The position numbers were made by a program, and so were the translations under genes. Below are positions 46,730 through 55,653 of a stretch of 64,000 nt of DNA, one piece after another. Positions within the stretch are counted from its first letter, which is position 1. Each line of letters starts with the position of its first letter. The stretch comes from Stygiolobus sp037389425 (GTDB taxonomy: Archaea; Thermoproteota; Thermoprotei_A; Sulfolobales; Sulfolobaceae). The stretch is from NCBI RefSeq assembly GCF_037389425.1, contig NZ_JBBHKR010000078.1:4609-68608 (forward strand), read 5' to 3'. A model generated the notes under the pieces. The model made no database searches. It saw only the letters and a program-made list of their open reading frames with translations, and was not told where the DNA came from.

Positions 46730-47683
46730 GTGCTTTGGATAAGCAAAAGGAAGGCTGAGGACTTTTATAAGCTAGCGATGACGTCCTTGAAAGCTGGAGA
46801 CCTTGACGAAGCTTTGAGAAACCTGAGGCAAGCCGTAAATTTAGATGGTAACAACGTAAAGTACCGAAAATCACTTTTAGACATTTACGTTAAGTTAGGA
46901 TTGTGTGAAGAAGCGGTAAAGGAAGCTCAGAAGTTAACGGAGCTAGCTCCTGATGATCCTGAAATTCACTACAAATTCGCTTTATGTCTTCATAAAATGG
47001 GGAAGGAAGAAGCCCTAAACGAGGTGGAGAAGGCTATAAAGTTAAACTATAATAACCCGGAATATCACGCCCTAAAAGCAGAAATCCTTAACGACGAAGG
47101 ATACCATGAAGACGCACTACTTGAGGCAGAGAAGGCAATTAGGCTAGGTAAGGACGACGAATATATTCATTATTTAAAGGCAGAGATTCTGAAGGAAGAG
47201 AACAGGCTTATGGAAGCTATTGAAGAACTGGAGAAAGCCTCGTCGTTCAACCCTTCGAGCACATTTTATTATATAGAAAAGGCAAGGATTTACACACAAT
47301 TAAAGTGGTATGAGGAGGCTCTGGAAGAGTATGAAAAGGCTTGTAATTTGAACGACTCCAATGACGAGTGTCATTACGAAAAGGCTATAGTGTTAATGAC
47401 GTTACACAGATGTGACGACGCACTTAACGAATTGAACAAAGCAATAAGGCTTAACCCGAGTAGGACAGAGTACCGTTTAGCTAAGGCTAAACTCTTAATA
47501 GTTACGGGTATTTACGAAGAAGCGTTGGATGAGTGTGACCAAGTGTTAAAAAAGGATCCAAATAACTTTGAGGCTCATGAGCTGAAGGCGGAAGCGTTAG
47601 AACATCTAGGGAAAAACGAAGAGGCTAAGAGGGAATTCGAAGTAGTTTATAGATTGACCCACGATAAAGAGGTTTTTGACTAA
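46730..47683 (+). CDS. TPR-repeat protein
   Basis: A 317-residue protein built of about eight tetratricopeptide repeats of 34 residues, for example YKLAMTSLKAGDLDEALRNL and IDVYVKLGL-like units, with YIEKARIYTQLKWYEEALEE and AKLLIVTGIYEEALDECDQV clear. There is no signal or membrane segment. TPR proteins hold protein complexes together; the partner is unknown. It starts with GTG at 46730; an out-of-frame ATG overlaps that codon. It stands alone after sfsA. Confidence 0.85.
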   Translation: MLWISKRKAEDFYKLAMTSLKAGDLDEALRNLRQAVNLDGNNVKYRKSLLDIYVKLGLCEEAVKEAQKLTELAPDDPEIHYKFALCLHKMGKEEALNEVEKAIKLNYNNPEYHALKAEILNDEGYHEDALLEAEKAIRLGKDDEYIHYLKAEILKEENRLMEAIEELEKASSFNPSSTFYYIEKARIYTQLKWYEEALEEYEKACNLNDSNDECHYEKAIVLMTLHRCDDALNELNKAIRLNPSRTEYRLAKAKLLIVTGIYEEALDECDQVLKKDPNNFEAHELKAEALEHLGKNEEAKREFEVVYRLTHDKEVFD

Positions 47684-48034
47684 GGTTAGGTAAGACCTCT
47701 CCTTCTTAACGTTTCGGATTATCTGAATTATATAATCCAAGGCGAAGTTAGCTTTTATCAATACGTTGATCTTATCGCGTATGTTAGATATTGAAAAACG
47801 TTAAAGGAGCTTATTATGTGTTTGTATCGCTTAAAAATCGGAATAATGATATACGAGCTATAACAGCATTAATACTATTTTTACGCTATTAGGAGAGTGT
47901 TATACCTTTGTTAGGAGACTGTATAGCCCTAGAATAAACTTCTTCGGAGGAGTGACCGTGGAGGAATTAGAAATAATTAAAAGTTAAGGATAAGTTACAC
48001 AACGGATAGACACAGTGTTTAAGAGCAATAATTA
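47684..48034. other. Intergenic with a coding-like tail fragment
   Basis: On the plus strand about 47855-47987 one frame reads SINTIFTLLGECYTFVRRLY followed by SPRINFFGGVTVEELEIIKS and a TAA, preceded by a stop and no start. It looks like the 3' end of a lost gene; family unknown. No other feature. Confidence 0.3.
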
Positions 48035-48727
48035 CTAGTGTAAGTTTTCGCCTATTCTTTTCTCTATTACATATAGTACAAGGGATATAACACCGGCTAA
48101 AGTGGTAGCCTCTAGTAAAGGCACAAACAGCTGGGGCTTAGCGAAAACCAGAAACTTTAGAGAGAAGAGAAAGTATGTTATGATAAACCGAAATTCTTTC
48201 GTGGTATACTGAGAGCTTTTCAGGAAGCTTAGCGAGATCACTAGGGAAACGATATACCACCCTAAGAAGTTAGTCACCGGAATTCCGTACCATTCCAATC
48301 CCGAGGAATACCAGGTCCAGTAATGGGCTGTAACCATTATTGGATCGACTGACATGTCTATGATAACCATCATTAAGGGAAAAAAGAAGATGACCTTATA
48401 CTTTAAGGGAAAGTCCATTAACGGTAAATAGGATATGTAACTGATTATCCCCCATGCAAGGATTACGAATATAGGGACACCTAAAATGTAAGGAGGGAAA
48501 TTATAAGCGTAATGGCCGAAAGGTATGCCCGTATGTATTCCTAATTCTTCGAATGAGAAACCGATTAACATGGCTCCAAAGAATAATCTAAAAATATCCC
48601 TCCTATGCAATGAAATCAAGATAAGAGAAACAAGAGATAGTGAGAAGAAAATGAATAGTATACCGTCAAGAATTATTCCTACCAGAAGTATAATAAAGGA
48701 GATGGTTATGAGTTTATCACGTTCCAT
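48035..48727 (-). CDS. CruF-like carotenoid biosynthesis membrane protein (DUF422)
   Basis: A 230-residue protein with seven hydrophobic helices. It carries the CruF/DUF422 strings FSFEELGIHTGIPFGHYAY, LGVPIFVILAWGIISYIS and YGIPVTNFLGWYIVS, and the acidic DMSVDPIMV. CruF hydrates carotenoid ends (C50 bacterioruberin in haloarchaea, gamma-carotene in bacteria). Sulfolobales make C40 carotenoids such as zeaxanthin, so the exact substrate is open. No phytoene synthase or lycopene enzyme gene is next to it. Start ATG, no neighbour in operon. Confidence 0.75.
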   Translation of the reverse strand: MERDKLITISFIILLVGIILDGILFIFFSLSLVSLILISLHRRDIFRLFFGAMLIGFSFEELGIHTGIPFGHYAYNFPPYILGVPIFVILAWGIISYISYLPLMDFPLKYKVIFFFPLMMVIIDMSVDPIMVTAHYWTWYSSGLEWYGIPVTNFLGWYIVSLVISLSFLKSSQYTTKEFRFIITYFLFSLKFLVFAKPQLFVPLLEATTLAGVISLVLYVIEKRIGENLH

Positions 48728-49206
48728 AACAAAATAATGTTAGTAAAAAGGAATATAGAGTTTGTTAAAATTTATCTGAAGTTGTCGTTTAAAAAGCATC
48801 TAACCGCCACTACTAACTTTTTATGCCCATTTAACATCTTGTTATTCACCTTCCCTTTTTCGATAACCTCTCCGAACCTCCTAACCGGTGGGGGATATCT
48901 TAGCACCTTTTCTACTATTTTTTACTGAGGTGGAGCGAGATACCCTAACCCATACGTGGATAAAATAAAGGAATGGTCAGACCTAATTATGCTGAGTCTA
49001 GGAAAACCCACGGAGATATTTAGAGTACGGAATAGGTACCTGCCATTAGTATTCTCTAAACAAGTTTAGAACGCTCTGATTCTCCCCTAGTTAGGACACA
49101 GCTAGTTCTCAGTTATCAGACGTCGAGAAGAGCGAGTATATAATATTGCTAATAATAGCCGGAAATTAAACTAATACTAACTAAATAGGGAACGCAGTGG
49201 AAGCCC
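48728..49206. other. Region of decayed coding pieces
   Basis: On the minus strand 48774-48930 reads cleanly KIVEKVLRYPPPVRRFGEVI and GHKKLVVAVRCFLNDNFR to TAA but has no start. On the plus strand 48930-49070 reads YPNPYVDKIKEWSDLIMLSL and GKPTEIFRVRNRYLPLVFSK to TAG. Both look like the tails of lost genes. No family is recognised. Confidence 0.35.
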
Positions 49207-49431
49207 TTACTTCTCTAGGGATGTGGATATTCTTAGCAATTTTGATATAACAATTAACGGCGAAGAGACTGCTAACAAGCCTATGACGTCAAACTCATTC
49301 TTAACGTTACTTAAGAATTGTTTAACGATCTCACGTAATACTATTTTCCGATCTCTGAGTATTACGAGATCAAAGATAGGAGAAGAGACCCTCCTTAGCT
49401 CTTTATGAAGTGGATGATCTGAGATTAACAT
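49207..49431 (-). CDS. Possible small hypothetical protein
   Basis: A 74-residue frame, charged at its N-terminus (HPLHKELRRVSSPIFDLVIL) and hydrophobic at its C-terminus (EFDVIGLLAVSSPLIVISKL). It lies within a region of broken genes, so it may be a remnant rather than a working gene. The start ATG has no clear promoter or ribosome site. No family recognised. Confidence 0.3.
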   Translation of the reverse strand: MLISDHPLHKELRRVSSPIFDLVILRDRKIVLREIVKQFLSNVKNEFDVIGLLAVSSPLIVISKLLRISTSLEK

Positions 49432-49725
49432 TGCATAACGAGTCAGGGGTTCAAAAAGTCAATAAGCTTATCCTAACTTCTGTACATTTTCGTTGTAACC
49501 AGTAAGGTTGAAGTAAAAGATCTCTCATGGATGTTTGATACAGTCTTACAGTCCGTGTACTCGAATGAATTCCATAACTTCCCCGTCATAGTATACAAGG
49601 AATTTTATCATTTGCTTAAACCATTCATATTTTAATTAAATTGTGAAACTCACCGATAAAACTTTATTACATGTATCTAGTAACTAAAGGATGATGGTGT
49701 TAAAGAAAAGGTAAAAAAATTCCAT
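49432..49725. other. Intergenic, no recognisable gene
   Basis: No coding or structured element found; the right part (49640-49710) is AT-rich and may serve as terminator region of the following minus-strand gene. Confidence 0.3.
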
Positions 49726-50001
49726 TTACAATATTCCTTTGTGCTCGTATAATACCTGAGGTGTAAAGGCTTTAATTCTCCAACTTATGTTAAACTGCTT
49801 TGCAGCCTGCATCAACATGTCCATGTTATCGACATCCCACTGGCAAATCGCCGTCTTATTTTCATGAGAAATTTCTACTTTTTCAAGCTTCATTCCCTTA
49901 GGAAGTTTCTTGTCCTTAACCATTTTGACTAACTGGTCGAAGAAGTTTGTAACAGCGTCTTTTTGGCTATCTTCCCATTCATGAACTACTACTACTTTCA
50001 T
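49726..50001 (-). CDS. Small conserved-looking protein, ferredoxin-like fold candidate
   Basis: A 91-residue soluble protein. The pattern strand (KVVVVHEWE), helix (VTNFFDQLVKMVKDKKLP), strand (KLEKVEISHENKTAICQWDV), helix (MDMLMQAAKQFN), strand (RIKAFTPQVLY) fits an alpha-beta ferredoxin-like fold of the DUF4242 or dimeric barrel kind. A Cys in AICQWDV and a His in VVVVHEW are candidate functional residues. No firm family. Start ATG with a GGTGGGTTGTT leader. It stands alone. Confidence 0.6.
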   Translation of the reverse strand: MKVVVVHEWEDSQKDAVTNFFDQLVKMVKDKKLPKGMKLEKVEISHENKTAICQWDVDNMDMLMQAAKQFNISWRIKAFTPQVLYEHKGIL

Positions 50002-50342
50002 AACAACCCACCATCTATAATTTATCTTAGAAACTAATAAATCTACTTGTTGGAAACATTTTCAAGATTATAAAAATAAATAATATAATAAAATAATAAT
50101 AATAATTAGTTAAATTAAGTTTTATCAAATTACTCCAAAATAGTTTAACTATTACACACAATGTTTAAGTTTAGCATAATTCATACGATTATGTTCCCCT
50201 AATAACCAAGGGATTGTATCTCTAACCCATAAGTAAATAGGATACTAAAACGACATCAATGAACTCTCCAAGTCCATGTGATAAGGACCTAACGTGAGGC
50301 CAGCCTGAACTATTTTCACGTTAAAGACTTTTATCTGATGAG
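50002..50342. other. Intergenic AT-rich stretch
   Basis: 341 bp of AT-rich DNA between two minus-strand genes. Promoter for the 91-residue gene probably lies at 50030-50060 (TTATAAAAATAAATAATATAA on the plus strand, read as TATA-like on either strand). Nothing else. Confidence 0.35.
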
Positions 50343-52205
50343 TCACCTTAAACATTCTTCTATGAAAGCTGTGACATAACTGTATTCCTTAGCCAAGGTC
50401 TCTGGATCAGTTAATGAATGACCGCTATCATTTACAAACAGTAACACGTCATTTCCTAACTTCCTCGCTTTCGCCACATATTTCAGCGCGTGGGCTGGAT
50501 GAACCCTATCGTCGTTTATCCCCGTATAAACGAAGGTTTTTGGCAACCCGCCTTTCAGGTTGTGGTAGGGGCTATAAGATAATAAGTAGTCCTTGAACTC
50601 AGGGTCATCTGGATCCCCGTACTCTTCAATCCAATATTTCCCTACGTACATTTTATGATATCTCATCATATCTAGAACCGGATGACCGATTACCGCGCAA
50701 TCCACTAGTTGAGGAGTCTCGTTAAGTACAGCTCCGACCAATAACCCACCGTTGCTCCCTCCCATTGCAACTGTCCTACCTCCAGCAAGTTTGACCAGGC
50801 TCAGGAAATGCTCAAAGTCCCTGAAGATGTTTTTCTTGTTCAAGAGCATCCCTGCCTTATGCCATTCCTCCCCGTTTTCATAACCTCCCCTTAAGTTTGT
50901 GACAAGAAAAGAGTATCCATCCTCCAGTAAGACCCTAAGGTGGTACGGTGAAAAAGGTAATAAAGAAACACGAAAACCCCCGTATCCGTAAACGATTACC
51001 CCTTTCGACTTCTCGTGTTTATAAAGGAGGAAACCATGAAGCAGTACATCACCTTTTACATATATGTCTTTAACGCCAACTTCGTATTTTCCCGTCTCAA
51101 TAATTGTCTCACTATTAGTCAACACTCCTCCTTCAATCCTTCTCCTTGTCACCTTAGAAATGAAGGAAAACGAGGTCTCGAGTAGGAAAAGTGAACTTCC
51201 TCCTCCGTCCATCATAATTACGTTATCGTGAGGCTCCTCTCCTATCTTTTTACCCGAGAGGTCATAATATTCTACTGGAGTTCTATAGTCCTTTATCAAG
51301 GATATAGCTATAAAGTCTTTACCGCTTGCCACAGCGTTTATAGGTTTTTCAAAGCCTAGTGTCACCCCGTTCAGGATCACATTATCGTTCTTGCGATATA
51401 TTATGTAGTCCTTATAATCAACTACGTCTATCAACTCTGCCTCATCTACCTTCCTCAACTTATCAAAGCTTTCACCTACGTACAGTTCTGAGTATCTCCA
51501 ACCCTTCGTTTTCACTAAGGTTATAACGTCTCCGAACACGTCAATTGATATGAACTCACCGGGCTTTAACTCCTTACCGTAAACTATATCGTCACCACAA
51601 AAGACCCTATATGTTGGATACTCTCCACCGTCCGGGGGAGGAGATTTTCTATAGCTCTTGACGTAACAGACCTCGTTTCCGTGGTAAAAAGGTTGTGAGA
51701 CCCAGTTACCTAAGTCCCTTATAACCCTACCTTCTTCTGATAGAATAAAAGTCCTAACCTCGTCACTACCCTTCTTTCCCACACTAATGCCAAGTTCCCT
51801 GAAGCCCCTTATCTTCCATATATATTGTATTACCTCGTCACTCTGGGCTGCATATAACTCCTTCCGCCCTAAGTTCACTGACCTTTTCTTTCCGTAAATC
51901 AGCATAACGGGTGTGTTTTCATCGAAGGCGAAAAGCTGGAGGACGCGTGATTCGTAGAGAATCTCCAGAAGCTTGGGGTAAAGTTCATCAGCCCTTTTAC
52001 CGAGAAGTAATTTAGTCCTCTCGGTCTCCTCCTTTATGAACTGTACTGTTCTCTCGTCTTTTAAGTCCTCAAGGTAGATGAACTCGTCTTCCATTGACAG
52101 AATTGGTTCAATGGGGTTATTAAGCTGTACAAGAAAATTTAGGGATCTAGAAAGGATTAGCCAATAGGTGTCAGCGACAAAAGGATATTCTATAGTTTTC
52201 GGCAT
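50343..52205 (-). CDS. Prolyl oligopeptidase-family serine peptidase (S9)
   Basis: A 620-residue cytosolic peptidase. The N-terminal two thirds are a beta-propeller that limits access to short peptides; the C-terminal alpha/beta-hydrolase part has GYGGFRVSLLPFSP, NLRGGYENGEEWHKAG and the catalytic triad Ser484 (GGSNGG), Asp566 (GINDDRVHP) and His596 (NDSGHSL). Length is a little below the usual 700 of POP. It would cut after proline in oligopeptides. It starts with ATG; the gene is not clearly linked to its neighbours. Confidence 0.92.
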   Translation of the reverse strand: MPKTIEYPFVADTYWLILSRSLNFLVQLNNPIEPILSMEDEFIYLEDLKDERTVQFIKEETERTKLLLGKRADELYPKLLEILYESRVLQLFAFDENTPVMLIYGKKRSVNLGRKELYAAQSDEVIQYIWKIRGFRELGISVGKKGSDEVRTFILSEEGRVIRDLGNWVSQPFYHGNEVCYVKSYRKSPPPDGGEYPTYRVFCGDDIVYGKELKPGEFISIDVFGDVITLVKTKGWRYSELYVGESFDKLRKVDEAELIDVVDYKDYIIYRKNDNVILNGVTLGFEKPINAVASGKDFIAISLIKDYRTPVEYYDLSGKKIGEEPHDNVIMMDGGGSSLFLLETSFSFISKVTRRRIEGGVLTNSETIIETGKYEVGVKDIYVKGDVLLHGFLLYKHEKSKGVIVYGYGGFRVSLLPFSPYHLRVLLEDGYSFLVTNLRGGYENGEEWHKAGMLLNKKNIFRDFEHFLSLVKLAGGRTVAMGGSNGGLLVGAVLNETPQLVDCAVIGHPVLDMMRYHKMYVGKYWIEEYGDPDDPEFKDYLLSYSPYHNLKGGLPKTFVYTGINDDRVHPAHALKYVAKARKLGNDVLLFVNDSGHSLTDPETLAKEYSYVTAFIEECLR

Positions 52206-52311
52206 CTCTATAAAAGACTATAACCACTCCACTTATACGTACGAAAACTTCAAGAACCAACTTGTTATAGATCGTGGGCTGGTAGGAAAAAGTGTCTTAC
52301 CTCGGTCTTCA

Positions 52312-52731
52312 TCATTCTACTATTAACGGTATTAGATATCTGAGTATTCTGACCTTTTTCCCTATTTTCACTTCGCCTTCGACTATAGCTAAAAGCCCTC
52401 CCTTTACTCCCTCAAACCTTACCATCGCTATTTTCTGAGGTGGGTCTACCTTATTACCCTTATCATCCCTGTAAATCACCGTATAGGTGTCTATGTACGG
52501 TGCAGACCCGACCTCAACGAACTCAGTCTTACAGAAGCACTCCTCGCAGTAAAGACGCGGAGGGACGTATGTCATACCACACCTTGGGCACTTACTCCCA
52601 ATTATCTTGCCAGCCTGAATCCCCTTTACGAATTCCTCTCCCGCTATCCCTACCGTATAGAGGTATTCCTCAGCACTCATCTTATCTATTAAAGACAAGG
52701 GCTTATCCCCGTCACCCTTGAACCAGCTCAT
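52312..52731 (-). CDS. DUF35 Zn-ribbon/OB-fold protein (thiolase partner)
   Basis: A 139-residue DUF35 protein. The rubredoxin-like Zn site is GSKCPRCGMTYVPPRLYCEECF (residues 46-67), and the OB part follows (APYIDTYTVIYRD). DUF35 proteins bind acyl-CoA and act with thiolase-like proteins, either as a bridge in the archaeal thiolase/HMG-CoA synthase complex or as the partner of retro-aldolases in steroid side-chain degradation. It overlaps the second DUF35 gene by 4 bp (ATGA) and is the last gene of the four-gene block. Confidence 0.88.
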   Translation of the reverse strand: MSWFKGDGDKPLSLIDKMSAEEYLYTVGIAGEEFVKGIQAGKIIGSKCPRCGMTYVPPRLYCEECFCKTEFVEVGSAPYIDTYTVIYRDDKGNKVDPPQKIAMVRFEGVKGGLLAIVEGEVKIGKKVRILRYLIPLIVE

Positions 52732-53216
52732 CCCTCGACCACCTTAAAACACTCTATATCGTTTATACTGCCTTCTCTCTTTTCCCTCCACACAGCTTTC
52801 ACCTTTTTTCCGATTAACCGATCCACGTCCACTTTACCACATATTCTGTGAAAGAGCCCCGGGAATATCCAGTCCTTCTCTCTCCCTCCTAACCTTATCA
52901 CGGCGATTATCTCTGGCTCTTCCAACTTGTCCCTAGTCCAAGAAATATAGCTCGCACTAGCTGTTTCTATTACACCCTCATCACTCACTTCGACCCACTC
53001 GTCTGTAGGTCTGAAACAGTCGTCACAGTACATTCTTGGCGGTACGTAAACCCTTCTGCAACGGTAGCACTTCCTACCTATAATCTTCCCTTCTTTTAGA
53101 CCGTTAAGAAACTTCGTATAAGCTATCCCTGCTGAGAAGGAATAGTAGGCTTCAAGCTTATACTTTATTGTCACAGCTTCTTCGCTCTTCTTTATCGGAG
53201 TTACCACAGCCCTCAC
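52728..53216 (-). CDS. Second DUF35 Zn-ribbon/OB-fold protein
   Basis: A 162-residue DUF35 protein with Zn site GRKCYRCRRVYVPPRMYCDD (residues 44-63) and an OB part to the end. It differs clearly from the 139-residue one and has a longer N-terminus. It overlaps both neighbours by 4 bp, so the two DUF35 proteins and the two thiolase-like proteins are made together, as a one-to-one pairing or a four-part complex would need. Same general role as its paralogue: presentation of acyl-CoA to the thiolase-like subunit. Confidence 0.88.
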   Translation of the reverse strand: MRAVVTPIKKSEEAVTIKYKLEAYYSFSAGIAYTKFLNGLKEGKIIGRKCYRCRRVYVPPRMYCDDCFRPTDEWVEVSDEGVIETASASYISWTRDKLEEPEIIAVIRLGGREKDWIFPGLFHRICGKVDVDRLIGKKVKAVWREKREGSINDIECFKVVEG

Positions 53217-54373
53217 CTCCTCATGATCACTACAGCTGACATCTGCATGAGGTCGCCCCAGTTTTGAGCCAGACCGGTATATACGGGTTTCTTTACCTGC
53301 ATCCTCCCAGCAATACCCTTTAACTGCCAGTAAATGCTTATGACCTTTAGAAGACCGGAAGCACCTATTGGGTTACCGCAACCCATGAGTCCTCCCGAGG
53401 GGCTACTGGGTATATCACCGTCAAGATCGAACACTCCCTCCCTAAGGAGTTTGGGGGCTTCTCCTCTCTTTGCGATCTTCAAACCCTCGATGTGGTGGAG
53501 CTCTTTGTAATCGAACGGGTCGTGAGGCTCTATCACGTCGATCTCCTTGTCAGGCCTTTCTATCTTAGCCATTTTGTATGCCATCATAGCCGATTCTTCC
53601 ACATATCTGGCATAGGCTAGTTCTCTGTTACTCCACTGAGGATTGTCCATGTTCCATCCTACACCTACGATCCATACCGGGGTGTCCGTAAACTGTCTAG
53701 CAACATCCCCGTTAACTACCACTATAGCCCCCGCACCGTCGCTCACCGGGCTTACGTCCAACCTGTTGACGGGCCACACTAAGACTTCGCTGTTCAAGAC
53801 GTCATCGACCGTGATGTTAGCTGCTGCCTGAGCGTAGGGGTTATTCAAAGCGTTTCTCTTATTCTTTACTGATACAAGTGCTATTTCCTCTTTGGACACG
53901 TTATATGTCTTCATATATCTATACATTTCCATTGCGAAGATCCAGATGAGGTTAGGGTTTAGGGGCTTTTCTGTTATCGGATCCCATATGTAACGGAAAA
54001 CAGACTGGGGATGAGGTAAAGCGTGGCTCATCTTTTCCTCACCGATCACTAAAACCTTATCACAAAGCCCGCTAGCCACGTGATACCATGCCGAGATGGT
54101 AGCCATACCTCCAGTAGCTCCACCAGCATAAACTCTGCTTACAGTCTTTCTAACTCCTCCCGAGTGGGCTATATGTTCTCCCCTCATGTGAACCCCGTCG
54201 TAAGCATCAAGAGCTGCACTAGTTATAACGCAGTCGATATCCTTTAGTTCGAGCCCAGCCTCATCGAGGGCTTTTCTAGCAGCTTCCCAAGCCATTTCCT
54301 GAGGAGTCTCCTTAAGTCTCCTCCTGAAGAGTGTTAATCCCGCCCCTATTATAGCTACTTTCCTCAACATCAT
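53213..54373 (-). CDS. Thiolase-like protein without nucleophilic Cys (SCP2-thiolase/Ltp2 type)
   Basis: A 387-residue thiolase-fold protein (MLRKVAIIGAGLTLFRRR at the N-terminus). Where thiolases have the catalytic Cys (pattern ACASG) this protein reads YAGGATGGMATIS, so Cys is missing; the later GHPxGATG motif reads GCGNPIGASG, with Asn in place of His; and no CxGGG string is seen at the C-terminus. It can thus not do ordinary thiolysis. Family members of this kind act as retro-aldolases (Ltp2) together with DUF35 proteins. Start: ATG at 54373, overlapping the upstream stop (TGATG); the frame is open 17 codons further up. Confidence 0.82.
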   Translation of the reverse strand: MMLRKVAIIGAGLTLFRRRLKETPQEMAWEAARKALDEAGLELKDIDCVITSAALDAYDGVHMRGEHIAHSGGVRKTVSRVYAGGATGGMATISAWYHVASGLCDKVLVIGEEKMSHALPHPQSVFRYIWDPITEKPLNPNLIWIFAMEMYRYMKTYNVSKEEIALVSVKNKRNALNNPYAQAAANITVDDVLNSEVLVWPVNRLDVSPVSDGAGAIVVVNGDVARQFTDTPVWIVGVGWNMDNPQWSNRELAYARYVEESAMMAYKMAKIERPDKEIDVIEPHDPFDYKELHHIEGLKIAKRGEAPKLLREGVFDLDGDIPSSPSGGLMGCGNPIGASGLLKVISIYWQLKGIAGRMQVKKPVYTGLAQNWGDLMQMSAVVIMRR

Positions 54374-55479
54374 CACCTCTCCAGTACTGCTACCCCTCCC
54401 GTAAAGCTCGGGACTCCTCTCCACGAAGCTACAACTGCTTTATCGAACTCACCTCTCCTCATAAATTCCACAGCGTCCAGTAGAAGTGCCAGACCACTGG
54501 CGTCCAACGGTCTTCCTTCTGACAAATGCCCTCCGAGAGGGTTTACCGGTGTTTTTCCGTCCGCATAGAGTTCTCCTTCCCTTAACTTTTTCACGGGGTC
54601 TTGAACCTTTAATGCCTCTAAGTGTTGTAACTCTTTGTAGCTGTAAGTGTCATCGACAAAAAAAGCTACGTTTTCCAGCCTATGCAGTCTCGCGATTTTG
54701 AACGCTTTGTCAGCAGCCAACCTGAGGTATGTAGACCTTCCGAGATCGGATAACTCCATAGTTGAATCGTAACCTACTCCTACACCGGTTATCCATATGG
54801 GATCGTCTGTGTATTTTCTAGCGACTTCCTCGTTAGCTAATACGATTACTACGGCTGCATCTGTAAATGGAGATATGTCGAGGCTTGTCAGGGGGTAAAC
54901 TACGTACGGCTGCTTGACTACTTCTTCTATGCTTAAAGATGATGAATATGACCCTCTCGGGTTTTTCAACCCGTTTCTTTTGTTCTTTACAACTACTTCA
55001 GCTAGGTCTTCTTTGGTCGCTTTAGTCCTTTCCATGAACTTCACAGCGTCTAGTCCCGCCAAGAAATGGAAATTCCTTGCACCTATTCTACCGTACAACG
55101 GGTCGTAGGCGAACTCCATTATCTTTTCCATTGTTATAATATCGCTGGGTTTTGCGTGTGACTCCACTACAGTTACCTTAGATATACCTGATTCAATGTG
55201 CATAACAGCGTGCATTATCGCCTGAACCGAGTCCCCAGGTACTGTCATTACGGGCCTAAGAGTACCTCCGATAGGGTCTGGAGCGAACTCACCGGAAATG
55301 CTTATCCCTTCCCAGAAGTCCTCCTGGCACGACACAAATGTGTCCACGTCTCTTCTTGGGTTTACATGAGCGTCTTCATAAGCCCTTAAAGCCGCCTCAA
55401 ATACCATCTCCCTGAAGGAGAGCTCGGGAGTCGATGGAGTGAAGCCGTACCAACCTACTCCTATTATACCGACTCTCAT
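54373..55479 (-). CDS. Second thiolase-like protein without nucleophilic Cys
   Basis: A 368-residue thiolase-fold protein, first gene of the block. The Cys position reads MTVPGDSVQAIMHAVM, and the usual GHPxGATG reads EGRPLDASG, so both Cys and His of the thiolase active site are missing. A Tyr-rich string, VDDTYSYKELQHLEALK, replaces the usual EVHDPF region; in the Ltp2 aldolases Tyr residues are catalytic. It is only distantly similar to the other thiolase-like protein; the two could form a heterodimer. ATG start, upstream DNA AT-rich with a promoter near 55500. Confidence 0.8.
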   Translation of the reverse strand: MRVGIIGVGWYGFTPSTPELSFREMVFEAALRAYEDAHVNPRRDVDTFVSCQEDFWEGISISGEFAPDPIGGTLRPVMTVPGDSVQAIMHAVMHIESGISKVTVVESHAKPSDIITMEKIMEFAYDPLYGRIGARNFHFLAGLDAVKFMERTKATKEDLAEVVVKNKRNGLKNPRGSYSSSLSIEEVVKQPYVVYPLTSLDISPFTDAAVVIVLANEEVARKYTDDPIWITGVGVGYDSTMELSDLGRSTYLRLAADKAFKIARLHRLENVAFFVDDTYSYKELQHLEALKVQDPVKKLREGELYADGKTPVNPLGGHLSEGRPLDASGLALLLDAVEFMRRGEFDKAVVASWRGVPSFTGGVAVLER

Positions 55480-55653
55480 ATTTTCTCAGATGTTATCAAT
55501 ATTATTAAATCTTTCTTTTTATTCCTGTTTTTCCAATTTTATTGACTAAATAAAATTAACTGAATAGTAGAAAGAGATTCAGAGATATAACAAGAATTTT
55601 CAGTTACTGAAAAGTAAGGTAATGGTTTTAACTTCACATTACGAGATTCAGTA

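Noticed and set aside
48737..48928. 63-codon plus-strand frame after the CruF-like gene
   Set aside because: The opposite strand over the same DNA reads as a better protein tail (KIVEKVLRYPPPVRRFGEVI), so this frame is a shadow.
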